Made by a program: the position numbers and the translations under genes | The notes under the pieces: generated by a model | Database searches by the model: none | Seen by the model: only the letters and a program-made list of their open reading frames with translations | Told to the model about the DNA's origin: nothing | Origin: Arthrobacter sp. Bi83 | Lineage (GTDB): Bacteria > Actinomycetota > Actinomycetes > Actinomycetales > Micrococcaceae | NCBI RefSeq assembly: GCF_918698095.1 | Contig: NZ_CAKKLY010000009.1 | Span: 34,360 to 98,359 of the forward strand | Length of the DNA stretch: 64,000 nucleotides | Direction: 5' to 3' | Shown here: positions 7,715-15,606 of the stretch, piece by piece | Position numbering within the stretch: the first letter of the stretch is position 1 | Layout: every line of letters begins with the position of its first letter

Positions 7715-8920
7715 ATGTTCCTCGACCTGCTTCGACGACGAAACCCCCGTTTCCTCTCGGCAATTTCCCAGCTGCACACAACCGGCGACCTGCCCGTCAA
7801 CTGCTACGCAATTGACCTCGACGCCGTCGAACGCAATGCTGTCGCATTCGCCGCGGAAGCGGCGCGTCTCGGACTGACGCCGTTCGCCATGACCAAGCAG
7901 ATAGGCCGCAACCCCGACGTCTCCAAGACACTCGTGCGCTCAGGCATCACCCACGCCGTCGGCGTCGACCTGCAGTGCGCCGTGGCAGCGGCTTCGGGAG
8001 GCCTCCGCGTGGGGCACCTTGGCCATCTCGTCCAGATACCCAGGCACGAGGCCAACCTGGCCGCGTCGCTGGAACCTCTGTACTGGACGGTCTTCAGCGA
8101 GACCAAGGCCCGGGAGGCAGGTGCCGCCGCACTAAGGCGCGGACGCGTCCAGGATGTCCTCCTCCGCGTTTTCGCCCCCGATGACCGCTTCTACACCGGG
8201 CACGAGGGCGGCTTTGCCTTGGACGGAATCGTGCAGGCGGCCGACACCGTCGACGCTCTCCCCGGCGTGCGCTTCGCCGGCATCACCACGTTCCCCGCCA
8301 CCCTCTTCAATCCGGCAACAGGGACGGCAGAGGCAACCCCGAACCGACGCACCCTCGCCCGTGCAGCGGCGCTCCTCGAAGCCAGCGGACGGACCGGATT
8401 CGCCGTGAACGCGCCCGGAACCACGTCAATTTCGGTGCTGGAGGGGCTTGCCCGCGACGGAGCCACCCAAGTGGAGCCAGGCCACGGGCTAACGGGAACC
8501 ACCCCCCTGCATGCCGTGGCCGATCTGGCCGAAGAGCCTGCCATCGCGTACGTCACCGAAGTCTCCCACCTGTGGAATGACAAGGCCCACGTCTTCGGCG
8601 GAGGGTTCTACGTCGACCCGGTCCTTGGTGAAGGCACCACGCGCGCGATCGTCGTTCCCGGCGCCTCGGACGTCTCCGCCGCGCCGGCGCTTCCGGTCGA
8701 AATGCCTGCGCCACATGCGATCGACTACTACGCCACCATCCCCTTGGACCACGCAAGTCCCGTCGCAGAAGGCGACACGGTGATCTTCGGGTTCCGTCCG
8801 CAGGTGTTTGTCACCCGGGCACTGACCGCGGCCATCTCCGGCATCTCCACAGGCACCCCCCGGGTCGAGGGCATCTGGGCAGCGGACGGCTCCGCACCGC
8901 TCGCCCTGGCCCAATCCTGA
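7715..8920 (+). CDS. yhfX: YhfX-like PLP-dependent protein (alanine racemase N-terminal fold)
   Basis: 401 residues from the ATG at 7715 (GAAAGGA upstream). NCYAIDLDAVERNA and PFAMTKQIGRNPDV correspond to the start of a fold-type III PLP barrel, with the lysine of MTKQ as the expected Schiff-base residue; the MTKQxGRNP wording is characteristic of YhfX-type proteins. The C-terminal part (NDKAHVFGGGFYVDP) forms the second domain. The reaction is not established to my knowledge; racemase or decarboxylase activity on an amino acid or amino-sugar derivative is possible. Its place between the permease and ATPase genes shows it belongs to the pathway of the imported compound. Confidence 0.8.
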   Translation: MFLDLLRRRNPRFLSAISQLHTTGDLPVNCYAIDLDAVERNAVAFAAEAARLGLTPFAMTKQIGRNPDVSKTLVRSGITHAVGVDLQCAVAAASGGLRVGHLGHLVQIPRHEANLAASLEPLYWTVFSETKAREAGAAALRRGRVQDVLLRVFAPDDRFYTGHEGGFALDGIVQAADTVDALPGVRFAGITTFPATLFNPATGTAEATPNRRTLARAAALLEASGRTGFAVNAPGTTSISVLEGLARDGATQVEPGHGLTGTTPLHAVADLAEEPAIAYVTEVSHLWNDKAHVFGGGFYVDPVLGEGTTRAIVVPGASDVSAAPALPVEMPAPHAIDYYATIPLDHASPVAEGDTVIFGFRPQVFVTRALTAAISGISTGTPRVEGIWAADGSAPLALAQS

Positions 8921-8944
8921 CACCGAAGACAGATAGGACACATC

Positions 8945-9727
8945 ATGACACTCTCACCTTCGGCAGCCGAGGCTGCCACCCCTGAATCCGCTTCCGCTCC
9001 ACCCCTCCGGCTGAAGGGCATCCACAAAAACTTCGGGGGCGTGGTAGCCATCAAGCACTTTGACCTGGAAGTAAGGGCCGGCGAGATCGTGGCCCTGGTG
9101 GGCGACAATGGCGCGGGCAAATCCACCCTGGTCAAGATCATTTCCGGCCTGTACCAGCCCAGCGACGGTGAAATCTGGCTGAACGGCGAGCAGGTCAGCT
9201 TCCGCGACGCCTCCGACGCGCGGACCAAAGGCGTCGAGGTCGTCTACCAGGACCTCGCGCTCGTAGAGGACCAGCCCGTCTACATGAACATGTTCCTCGG
9301 CCGGGAATTGACCAAGGGGCCGTTGGGCATCCTGGACAGGAAGGCCATGGCCACGCAGACCCAGGAACTCGTGGACACCCTGGACGTGCGGATCCCCTCC
9401 GCCAAGGCCACCCTGAGCGATCTGTCCGGCGGGCAGCGCCAGGGCGTCGCGATCTGCCGCGCCACGCACTGGGCCAGCAGCCTCGTGCTCATGGACGAGC
9501 CCACCGCGGCGCTTGGCGTTGCCGAGACGGCGAAGGTCGAGGAAGTCATCCTCAAGCTCCGCTCCAGGGGAGCCGCCGTGCTCATCGTCAGCCACAACAT
9601 GGACCAGGTGTTCCGCATCGCCGACCGCGTCTCGGTACTCCGCCGCGGGACCCAGGTCGGCACCAAGAGGCTGGCCGAAACATCCCACAACGAGGTCGTG
9701 GCCATGATTACTGGACTGAGCTCATGA
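8945..9727 (+). CDS. Sugar ABC transporter ATPase, single-domain
   Basis: 260 residues with one nucleotide-binding domain: Walker A GDNGAGKST at about 53-61, signature LSGGQRQ, Walker B LVLMDEPTAAL and a switch histidine in IVSHNMD. Sugar importers of this class usually have a fused double ATPase of about 500 residues, as at 19976-21520, so this short form (FrcA-like) would dimerise. It follows the YhfX-like gene by 24 bp and overlaps the SIS gene by 4 bp. Confidence 0.92.
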   Translation: MTLSPSAAEAATPESASAPPLRLKGIHKNFGGVVAIKHFDLEVRAGEIVALVGDNGAGKSTLVKIISGLYQPSDGEIWLNGEQVSFRDASDARTKGVEVVYQDLALVEDQPVYMNMFLGRELTKGPLGILDRKAMATQTQELVDTLDVRIPSAKATLSDLSGGQRQGVAICRATHWASSLVLMDEPTAALGVAETAKVEEVILKLRSRGAAVLIVSHNMDQVFRIADRVSVLRRGTQVGTKRLAETSHNEVVAMITGLSS

Positions 9728-10800
9728 CCGCCGAAGGGCACCCCTTGCCGGGGGACCACATGCGGGCCGAGATCGCCGAACAGCCGGCACGCTGGCAGGA
9801 TCTCATCACGCAACAACAGCCCCGCCTCCTGGAAGCTGCGGAACTGTTCCGCACCATCAACCCGGAGCTGCTGGTCTTCGCCGCCCGCGGGTCCAGCGAT
9901 CATGCCGCCATGTACGGCCAGTATCTGGCCCACAACCTCCTCGGCATACCCGCCTCGCTATCGACGCCGAGCACGGTCACGGCGTTCGGCACGGAACTGC
10001 GGTATCCGAGGTCGATCATGCTGGCCGTGTCGCAGTCCGGCGAGTCACCGGACCTCCTCGACACGGTTGGCGCCGCAAAGCGGGCCGGAGTCCCCGTTAT
10101 TGCCCTGACCAACAACGAATCGAGCACGCTTGCAGCTTTGGGTGATGTGCATGTCAACCTCACGGCAGGACCTGAACTTTCAGTGGCAGCCACCAAAACC
10201 TACACGGCCGAACTGCTCGCCCTGTATGTCGTACTGACACTCGCCGCAGGCGGTTCCTGGAGCGAGATCAAAACACGGGCGAACGCAGCCATCGAAGCCG
10301 CGAACCGGGTAATCGACCGGGCCGCGTCGTGGGGGAAACGGCTTGCAGAGACCCTCCAGGACGCTGACAGGGTCCTGGTGGTCGGCCGTGGCTACTCAAT
10401 GTCGACGGCAAAGGAAGGAGCGCTCAAGCTGATGGAGACCAACTCCATGGCAGCCTCGGGCTGGAGCGCCGCCGACGCGACCCACGGGCCTCTCGGACAA
10501 GTGGAGCCGGGCACGCCCGTCATTGCTCTCACAGCCAGCCCCGGAGGGCGCGAATCCGTTCACGCCTTTGCCCAGGCGGCCCGCGCCCTTGGCGGCCGAA
10601 CCATCATCATCGGGCCACACGGAAGTGATGATGAGGACGACCTTCAAATTCCGGCTGCCGGTGCCTCCGGCCTCGATCCCGCGCTCCTGCCCCTGATGGA
10701 AATCATCCCCCTGCAGCAACTGGCGCTGTGCCTGGCCCTGCGCCGGGGACTGGACCCAGACCGCCCCCCGGGACTCAAGAAGGTGACAAAAACTATTTGA
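9724..10800 (+). CDS. Double SIS-domain sugar-phosphate isomerase/deaminase
   Basis: 358 residues with two SIS domains: FAARGSSDHAAMYGQY and SQSGESPD in the first, ATKTYTAELLAL at its end, and VGRGYSMSTAKEGALKLMET in the second. The C-terminal DPDRPPGLKKVTKT is typical of the GlmS-isomerase-like group, which includes amino-sugar phosphate deaminases (NagB-II) and AgaS. It lacks the glutaminase domain of GlmS. With the ROK kinase it suggests that the imported compound becomes a phosphorylated amino sugar that is deaminated or isomerised. The last gene of the operon. Confidence 0.85.
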   Translation: MTAEGHPLPGDHMRAEIAEQPARWQDLITQQQPRLLEAAELFRTINPELLVFAARGSSDHAAMYGQYLAHNLLGIPASLSTPSTVTAFGTELRYPRSIMLAVSQSGESPDLLDTVGAAKRAGVPVIALTNNESSTLAALGDVHVNLTAGPELSVAATKTYTAELLALYVVLTLAAGGSWSEIKTRANAAIEAANRVIDRAASWGKRLAETLQDADRVLVVGRGYSMSTAKEGALKLMETNSMAASGWSAADATHGPLGQVEPGTPVIALTASPGGRESVHAFAQAARALGGRTIIIGPHGSDDEDDLQIPAAGASGLDPALLPLMEIIPLQQLALCLALRRGLDPDRPPGLKKVTKTI

Positions 10801-11192
10801 CGACTCCCGGGGAACGGCCGCCGCGCCGCCGTCAGTAGACGTAGCGGTGGAGATGGCCACTTACAGCGCGGCGGCCACACCGGCCGTGGTTACCAACCAC
10901 ATACGCCCGTCCGGATTCTTGAACGTCAAGGGACCGGCCGGAGCTTGAACTCCCCCAAACGACCTCCATGAGCTCGCTGCCGGACGACCAGGACCTGTAC
11001 CTGGTGCATAGTGTCCTTCGCTGATGGGTTGGTCGTGGCGGAGGGGTGGTTCTTTGTTTCATGCGTTTTTCCTCTTCGGGGCGAGATGTGGGCGAAGGGG
11101 ACGATGCAGGAGCCGCCCCTAGGATCAGAGTCCTTCGCGCAGACTTTTCTCGCCGTTATTGACGTGAAGTAAATTCAAATTAAGGAGAACGT
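10801..11192. other. Intergenic region between the two sugar units
   Basis: About 390 bp without a convincing gene. A leftward frame around 10861-10970 reads as a plausible protein end (LTFKNPDGRMWLV, then a stop) without a start codon, possibly a decayed gene end, but I cannot name it. AAGGAG just before 11193 belongs to the next gene. I see no terminator for the SIS operon. Confidence 0.4.
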
Positions 11193-11699
11193 ATGGCGCC
11201 GCATGTCCGCATGCCACTTCCGATCCCTGTGCTAGCGGTGCTGACTTGGTTCGATGACGAATGTCAGCTTCTAGTTCATTGTCAGGGAGACATCCCGTGT
11301 TCCGGGTCCTTCATCGTGGGGCTTGAGGTGAAAGGCGATGGCGGGGGGATCCGACACTGCTGCATCGAGTATTCAGACGCTTCGCCGGCCGGAATCTTCA
11401 CTTTCGACCTTACAGAGAACCTTCAGTTTGCCCATGACGTTGCCACCGTGAACTCGAACGGATCCGTTCTCGAAGGACGGTTTCCGGCCTGGGCGGTCGG
11501 CACTCCGGGTGCCGAATGGTCTTTTTCGGCGTTTTGCATCCAAAACGGAGTGACCACCGCCCGCGGCATCGAAGTCGAGCAGTCTCGGGGCCGGGCAGGG
11601 CCGGAAGCAGTGAGTGACCTCCACCCACCTGCTACCCAGTCGAGTCGCCGGGCGACCACTGATATTCTGTCAGACCGTTTCCACTTCGAGCCCAGCTGA
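11193..11699 (+). CDS. Hypothetical protein with a 3' end built from a regulator remnant
   Basis: 168 residues from an ATG with a strong TTAAGGAGAACGT leader. The body (FDDECQLLVHCQGDIPCSGSF and onward) looks like a soluble beta-rich protein; I do not recognise the family. The last ten residues are translated from the antisense of a DeoR-gene tail copy (see 11670-11828), so the natural C-terminus has probably been replaced at a recombination joint. It may be a chimera without function. Confidence 0.5.
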   Translation: MAPHVRMPLPIPVLAVLTWFDDECQLLVHCQGDIPCSGSFIVGLEVKGDGGGIRHCCIEYSDASPAGIFTFDLTENLQFAHDVATVNSNGSVLEGRFPAWAVGTPGAEWSFSAFCIQNGVTTARGIEVEQSRGRAGPEAVSDLHPPATQSSRRATTDILSDRFHFEPS

Positions 11700-11828
11700 C
11701 GGCAGAGCTTCGAGTATCTCAGGCTCTATGCCCAGCAGTTCTGTGGCAGCTGTCCGGGCGGATTCCTCGCCACGAGCGAGCTTGGTTTGGCCTTGGGAAA
11801 TTAGGTGCGCGGCGGCCTTCGGTGGGTA
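11670..11828 (-). pseudogene. Orphan C-terminal end similar to the DeoR regulator
   Basis: On the minus strand a frame without a start ends GIEPEILEALPSAGLEVETV, nearly matching GIEPQMLESLRSAGVEVETV, the last 20 residues of the DeoR regulator ending at 11832. The DNA match covers about 60 bp (11670-11732 against 11832-11893). Upstream of this the frame continues with unrelated residues (LISQGQTKLARGEESARTA), so it is a joint between two gene ends. Confidence 0.65.
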
Positions 11829-11831
11829 ATT

Positions 11832-12638
11832 TCAGACCGTTTCCACTTCCACGCCAGCTGAGCGTAGGGACTCGAGCATCTGTGGCTCTATGCCATCATC
11901 CGTTAAGACAAGGTCGATGTCGGCCAACCCGGCGTGTTTCCAATTGCTGACCCGTCCAAATTTACTGTGGTCTGCCAAGAGGATCCGGCGGCGGGCGCTG
12001 GCACACATCAGCCGCTTCACTGCGGCTTCGGCGGCGTCGGGCGTGGTGAGTCCTCGGTCGAGTGAAACGGCGCTGGCTCCCAGGAAGGCGACGTCCACGT
12101 TGATGTCGGACAGGGCGCGGGCGGCCCAGTCATCCACTTCCGCTGAAGTAACCGGGCGGACCCGGCCCCCGAGCGTGTATACCGTGAGGAGAGGCGAGTC
12201 CATCAGCGTCATGGCGATCGAGAGCGTGTTGGTGTAAACCCTCATCGACCTGTCCCGGGGAAACAAGTCAGCGAACCGTGCGGTAGTTGACCCTGCATCG
12301 ATGAGCACCGACCCGTCGGCAGGGAGGTGACGGAGTGCTGCGGCGGCTATTCGGGTCTTTTCCTCTGTGAAGGCAGTCCTGGAGGCAACGGGGGGCTCGT
12401 AGGTGAGCCGTCCGACGGGTATCGCTCCGCCGTGGACCCGCTTAATGAGCCCTAGCTGCTCAAGGGCCACCAGATCCTTGCGGACGGTTTCGTTCGTGAC
12501 TCCCAGCTCCAGGGCAATAGCTGTGGCATCGGCACGCCCTTCCGTCCGAAGCGTCGTCAGGATGAGTTCCCGCCTTTGGTCGGGAAAAGGGACACGGGTC
12601 TCGAGACGTGTGGTGGCCGGGTCTGCGGCTGGTGTCAT
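11832..12638 (-). CDS. DeoR/GlpR-family transcriptional regulator (copy 1)
   Basis: 268 residues from the ATG at 12638 with AAGGAGG upstream. An N-terminal winged helix (RRELILTTLRTEGRADATAIALELGVTNETVRKDLVALEQ) is followed by the sensor domain with DAGSTTARFADLFPRD and HSKFGRVSNWKHAGLADIDLVLTDD. Members usually repress sugar genes and respond to a phosphorylated sugar. It is closely related to the DeoR protein at 17013-17813 over its whole length. It lies downstream of the epimerase gene on the same strand with a 240-bp gap, so it may have its own promoter. Confidence 0.93.
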   Translation of the reverse strand: MTPAADPATTRLETRVPFPDQRRELILTTLRTEGRADATAIALELGVTNETVRKDLVALEQLGLIKRVHGGAIPVGRLTYEPPVASRTAFTEEKTRIAAAALRHLPADGSVLIDAGSTTARFADLFPRDRSMRVYTNTLSIAMTLMDSPLLTVYTLGGRVRPVTSAEVDDWAARALSDINVDVAFLGASAVSLDRGLTTPDAAEAAVKRLMCASARRRILLADHSKFGRVSNWKHAGLADIDLVLTDDGIEPQMLESLRSAGVEVETV

Positions 12639-12710
12639 GCGGCCTCCTTCAAGTGTGGCATCAGTGATGTACCCAACCGTGTCACGAAGAGTGCCCTAAT
12701 GAGAAGCCAG

Positions 12711-12727
12711 GTTAAGACAACCTTAAC
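12711..12727. promoter_or_regulatory. Small palindrome upstream of DeoR copy 1
   Basis: GTTAAG (12711-12716) and CTTAAC (12722-12727) form a perfect 6-bp inverted repeat with a 5-base centre, within CCAG...CTGG flanks. It lies about 75 bp upstream of the regulator start, so an autoregulatory site is plausible. No clear -35/-10 boxes are assigned. Confidence 0.35.
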
Positions 12728-12879
12728 TGGTTCACCGTCGGGCCTCTGATGGACGTGACACTTTAGCGACCGCAAAGGGTGCCGGGGCCATGTTTCGGCA
12801 GGAACGCCGCGCCATGATCCCCGCCCGCGCGGCCTTCCCTTGGGTATCCAGTTGGCCCCCGTTCAGTCGTCACCCGCCG

Positions 12880-13839
12880 TTAGATGGCGAAAATGGTCCA
12901 GTTTGCGATGTGCGTCGCCCCGGGCAGGAGGTGAACGACGTCTTTGCCGGAGTTGAATGCATCGGGCGGGCAGCTCATCGGTTCGACGGCAAGTCCGAGC
13001 CGGTGGCGCTCAGCGACCATGTGGTCGGCGGTGTGAACCTGGACCCAGTCGCAAGACCGATCCCAGCGGATTCCGACACCGGATCCGCCGGGATCCGTGA
13101 GACGAACCGTTGCATTCCCCTGCGGATCCCGGACGAGGTCGGTGAATGGATGATCGATTTCGATGTCACCCAATGTCCGTGCCTCGCGGAAGTCAAAAGG
13201 CCCGTCAGCAGCCGGGCGCCTGCCCAGGGGCAGAAGCCGGTCGGGGGTGACCTCCAGGAATGTATCGGCCGGGAGCTCAAGGCTCCAGGAATTGAATGCT
13301 GATTTCCCGGCCACCAGGTAGGGGTGCGGACAGACCCCGTAAGGTGCGGTGTGATCGCCCGTATTGGTAGCTGACACTTTTGTGTGGAAGCCGCCATTAT
13401 CCAGCCGATAGGTGACGTCCAGCAACACCGAAAACGGGTAGCCTGCGCTTGGCCTGATTTGGTGCCGCAACCGGACGCCGGATGGCTCCGATGAAACCAG
13501 AGTCCACGGCCGTTCACAGACCAGGCCATGTAGGGCGGCGTCACGTTCTGGTTCGTTTACGGGCACCCGAAGCTCCCGGCCTTTATATATATAGCGTCCA
13601 TCCGCGATGCGGTTTGGCCAGGGGGCCACCAACGCGCCACGGAAGTCGGGAACCGGCTCGTCTGCCATGAACCCCACAATGAGGTCGCGGGCACGGAAGC
13701 GGAGCTGTCTGACGGTAGCTCCTTGTTCGGTTACGACGGCGGTGTAGTTGGCCGCCGATATTTCGTACTGCGCCCCGGTGGCGCCGATGCTCACATTTTG
13801 GGCTGTCTTCACGGGATCTTCCTGGCTGGTCTTCTCCAC
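12880..13839 (-). CDS. Aldose 1-epimerase family protein
   Basis: About 319 residues from the GTG at 13839 (TTAGGAA upstream); a GTG at 13812 with GGAAGA is an alternative. Family features include APWPNRIADGRY, ALHGLV, the substrate-binding histidine in VCPHPYLVAGKS and the catalytic glutamate in LAVEPMSCPPDAFN. It interconverts alpha and beta anomers of aldoses before oxidation or isomerisation. It follows the SDR gene by 34 bp in a three-gene leftward operon (aldolase, SDR, epimerase). Confidence 0.88.
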   Translation of the reverse strand: MEKTSQEDPVKTAQNVSIGATGAQYEISAANYTAVVTEQGATVRQLRFRARDLIVGFMADEPVPDFRGALVAPWPNRIADGRYIYKGRELRVPVNEPERDAALHGLVCERPWTLVSSEPSGVRLRHQIRPSAGYPFSVLLDVTYRLDNGGFHTKVSATNTGDHTAPYGVCPHPYLVAGKSAFNSWSLELPADTFLEVTPDRLLPLGRRPAADGPFDFREARTLGDIEIDHPFTDLVRDPQGNATVRLTDPGGSGVGIRWDRSCDWVQVHTADHMVAERHRLGLAVEPMSCPPDAFNSGKDVVHLLPGATHIANWTIFAI

Positions 13840-13873
13840 TGCAATTCCTAAGCCTTGTCGGTATATTGGCTTT

Positions 13874-14599
13874 CTAGCCCCACGATTGTTCGGACATATG
13901 CCGGAAGGCAACCTCAAGTATCCGCATGTGCCGCGGGCGGGAGAGAGCAAAGAGCACAACCTCGGCGACATCGGCAGGAGTCATCATGTCTTCCAGTTCC
14001 GGCATGCCCGGCCGGCGCAGGCCGCGTCCCATCCCGAAATTGCTAGCGACACCTCCGGGACAGATATTCGTGCAGCGGATGCTGCTGCCCCTAAGCTCAT
14101 GATCCAGCGATCGCGTGAATCCGACTTGGGCGAACTTGGTGGCAACGTACGCGGCTTCATCGGGCAGCCCCCGGCGGCCAGCTTCGGACGCCACAGTGAT
14201 GATGTCCCCTGCGCCTCTTTCCTTCAGATAGGGAAGAGTGGCTTCCACGGTGTGGAAGAGGCCCGTCACATTCACCTCGGTCATCTCCTGAATGTCACTG
14301 TCGGGGGTGTCGATGAAAGGTCCCCAGGAGCCAACCCCGGCGTTGGCGACGACGATGTCGATACCTCCAAAATGCTCGGCCGCAAGCGCGGCGGCGCCCT
14401 TCATCGCCTCCCTATCCCTGACATCGGCCGCAACCGTCAAACTGTTGGGAAGCCGGGAACCCGAGCCGGATCTGGACACGATACATACGGCCGCTCCTGA
14501 TTGGGACAGGGCGTCCGCGACGGCGGCACCGATGCCGCCGCTGCCTCCCGTAATGAAAGCGGTTTTGCCCAACAGCGGCCGGTTGACTGTCTCGTTCAT
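13874..14599 (-). CDS. Short-chain dehydrogenase/reductase (SDR)
   Basis: 241 residues. The cofactor motif TGGSGGIG lies near residue 18, NAG is in VANAGVG, the catalytic serine lies in TVASEAG and the YxxxK pair in YVATK. A classical SDR of the polyol/sugar dehydrogenase size. It overlaps the aldolase stop by 4 bp (ATGA) and precedes the epimerase. It could oxidise a sugar alcohol to a ketose, or a sugar carbinol in the same pathway as the kinases opposite; specificity cannot be read from sequence. Confidence 0.9.
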   Translation of the reverse strand: MNETVNRPLLGKTAFITGGSGGIGAAVADALSQSGAAVCIVSRSGSGSRLPNSLTVAADVRDREAMKGAAALAAEHFGGIDIVVANAGVGSWGPFIDTPDSDIQEMTEVNVTGLFHTVEATLPYLKERGAGDIITVASEAGRRGLPDEAAYVATKFAQVGFTRSLDHELRGSSIRCTNICPGGVASNFGMGRGLRRPGMPELEDMMTPADVAEVVLFALSRPRHMRILEVAFRHMSEQSWG

Positions 14600-15447
14600 G
14601 ATTGTCCTGTCCTAGGTGAAGAAATAGCTTTCAACGCTTCACGTACGACCCGGGCGGTCCGGGTCCGCGCTGGTGCCAGGTACTTGCGGGGATCCACCAG
14701 GTCCTGGGCGCGGAGAGCCTCCCGGACGGCCTCCGTAAAGGCGATGTTCAGCATGGTCCCGATGTTGATCTTGGTCATGCCGGCCTCAATGGCAAACGCT
14801 AGTTCTGTGCTCGGAACGCCCGAAGATCCGTGCAATACGAGGGGCACGTCGACGACGGCGCGGATCCGTCTGATCAGGTCATGGTCAAGAAGCGCTGTCT
14901 GGGCGGTCATCGCATGTGAGCTCCCCACGGCAACAGCAAGAGAGTCGACGCCGGTGGACTCGATGAAGGCCGCCGCTTCCGCCGGATCGGTTCGGACGCC
15001 AGGGGCGTGCGCACCGTCTTTCCCCCCCACCTCGCCAAGCTCGGCTTCAAGATGCCAGCCCTGGGTTCGGGCAAAGGAAACCGCTCTCCGGGTAGCGGCA
15101 ATGTTTTCCGCGATGGCGAGCTTCGATGCATCAAACATGGCGGAGGAGACCCCCGTCCCCATTGCTTGCTCCAGAAACTGAAACTCTTCGATATGGTCCA
15201 GGTGCAAGGAAACGCGGGCATCCGACGCTTCCGCCATGGCGGCTAGACCGGCCAGCAGCGGCCTGACCTGGCCCCGGTGGAACTTGACGCAGTTTTCGCT
15301 CACCTGCAGCACGGCAGGAAGCCCGAGTTCTTCGGCGGCTTCAACGATCGCCTCGCCATGTTCAAGATTGATGACGTTGAAGGCAGCCAGCCCGACCCCG
15401 CCGGCCATCGCCTCCCGCAACAACTCTCCGGTGTGGACCACAGGCAT
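14596..15447 (-). CDS. Class II fructose/tagatose-bisphosphate-type aldolase
   Basis: 283 residues from the ATG at 15447 (GAGGAG upstream). Zn-dependent class II features are visible: VSLHLDH (catalytic Asp and zinc His), GELGEVGGKDG, VLHGSSGVP and MTKINIGT. It cleaves ketose-1,6-bisphosphates (or a related phosphoketose) to dihydroxyacetone phosphate and an aldehyde. It is the first gene of the leftward operon and faces the FGGY/DeoR/PfkB operon across a 160-bp control region, which suggests both arms serve one pathway. Confidence 0.9.
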   Translation of the reverse strand: MPVVHTGELLREAMAGGVGLAAFNVINLEHGEAIVEAAEELGLPAVLQVSENCVKFHRGQVRPLLAGLAAMAEASDARVSLHLDHIEEFQFLEQAMGTGVSSAMFDASKLAIAENIAATRRAVSFARTQGWHLEAELGEVGGKDGAHAPGVRTDPAEAAAFIESTGVDSLAVAVGSSHAMTAQTALLDHDLIRRIRAVVDVPLVLHGSSGVPSTELAFAIEAGMTKINIGTMLNIAFTEAVREALRAQDLVDPRKYLAPARTRTARVVREALKAISSPRTGQS

Positions 15448-15529
15448 GCAATTCTCCTCAGTTAATTCCCCGAAACCCGGGACGAAAGCTTTGTAGGCGG
15501 CTGCGATCACAGGACTTTCAGATGTGACC

Positions 15530-15576
15530 TTGACAACACTCCAAGCAAACACAATAATATCCAATAGAACGCAATA
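15530..15576 (+). promoter_or_regulatory. Strong promoter with three phased CAATA repeats
   Basis: TTGACA (15530-15535), 17 bp, AATAAT (15553-15558) is a near-consensus sigma-70-type promoter for the FGGY operon. CAATA occurs at 15552, 15562 and 15572, exactly 10 bp apart, so all three lie on one face of the helix covering the -10 and the start of transcription. This is a good candidate operator for one of the two DeoR proteins. Confidence 0.6.
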
Positions 15577-15606
15577 AGCAATGGGAGCCAAGGAGGTGAC
15601 AAAGCG

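Noticed and set aside
10861..10970. Leftward startless frame ending KNPDGRMWLV...
   Set aside because: Looks like a protein end but is too short and unanchored to name; mentioned only in the intergenic note.
12790..13302. 170-residue + frame
   Set aside because: Antisense to the aldose epimerase gene and without a ribosome site.
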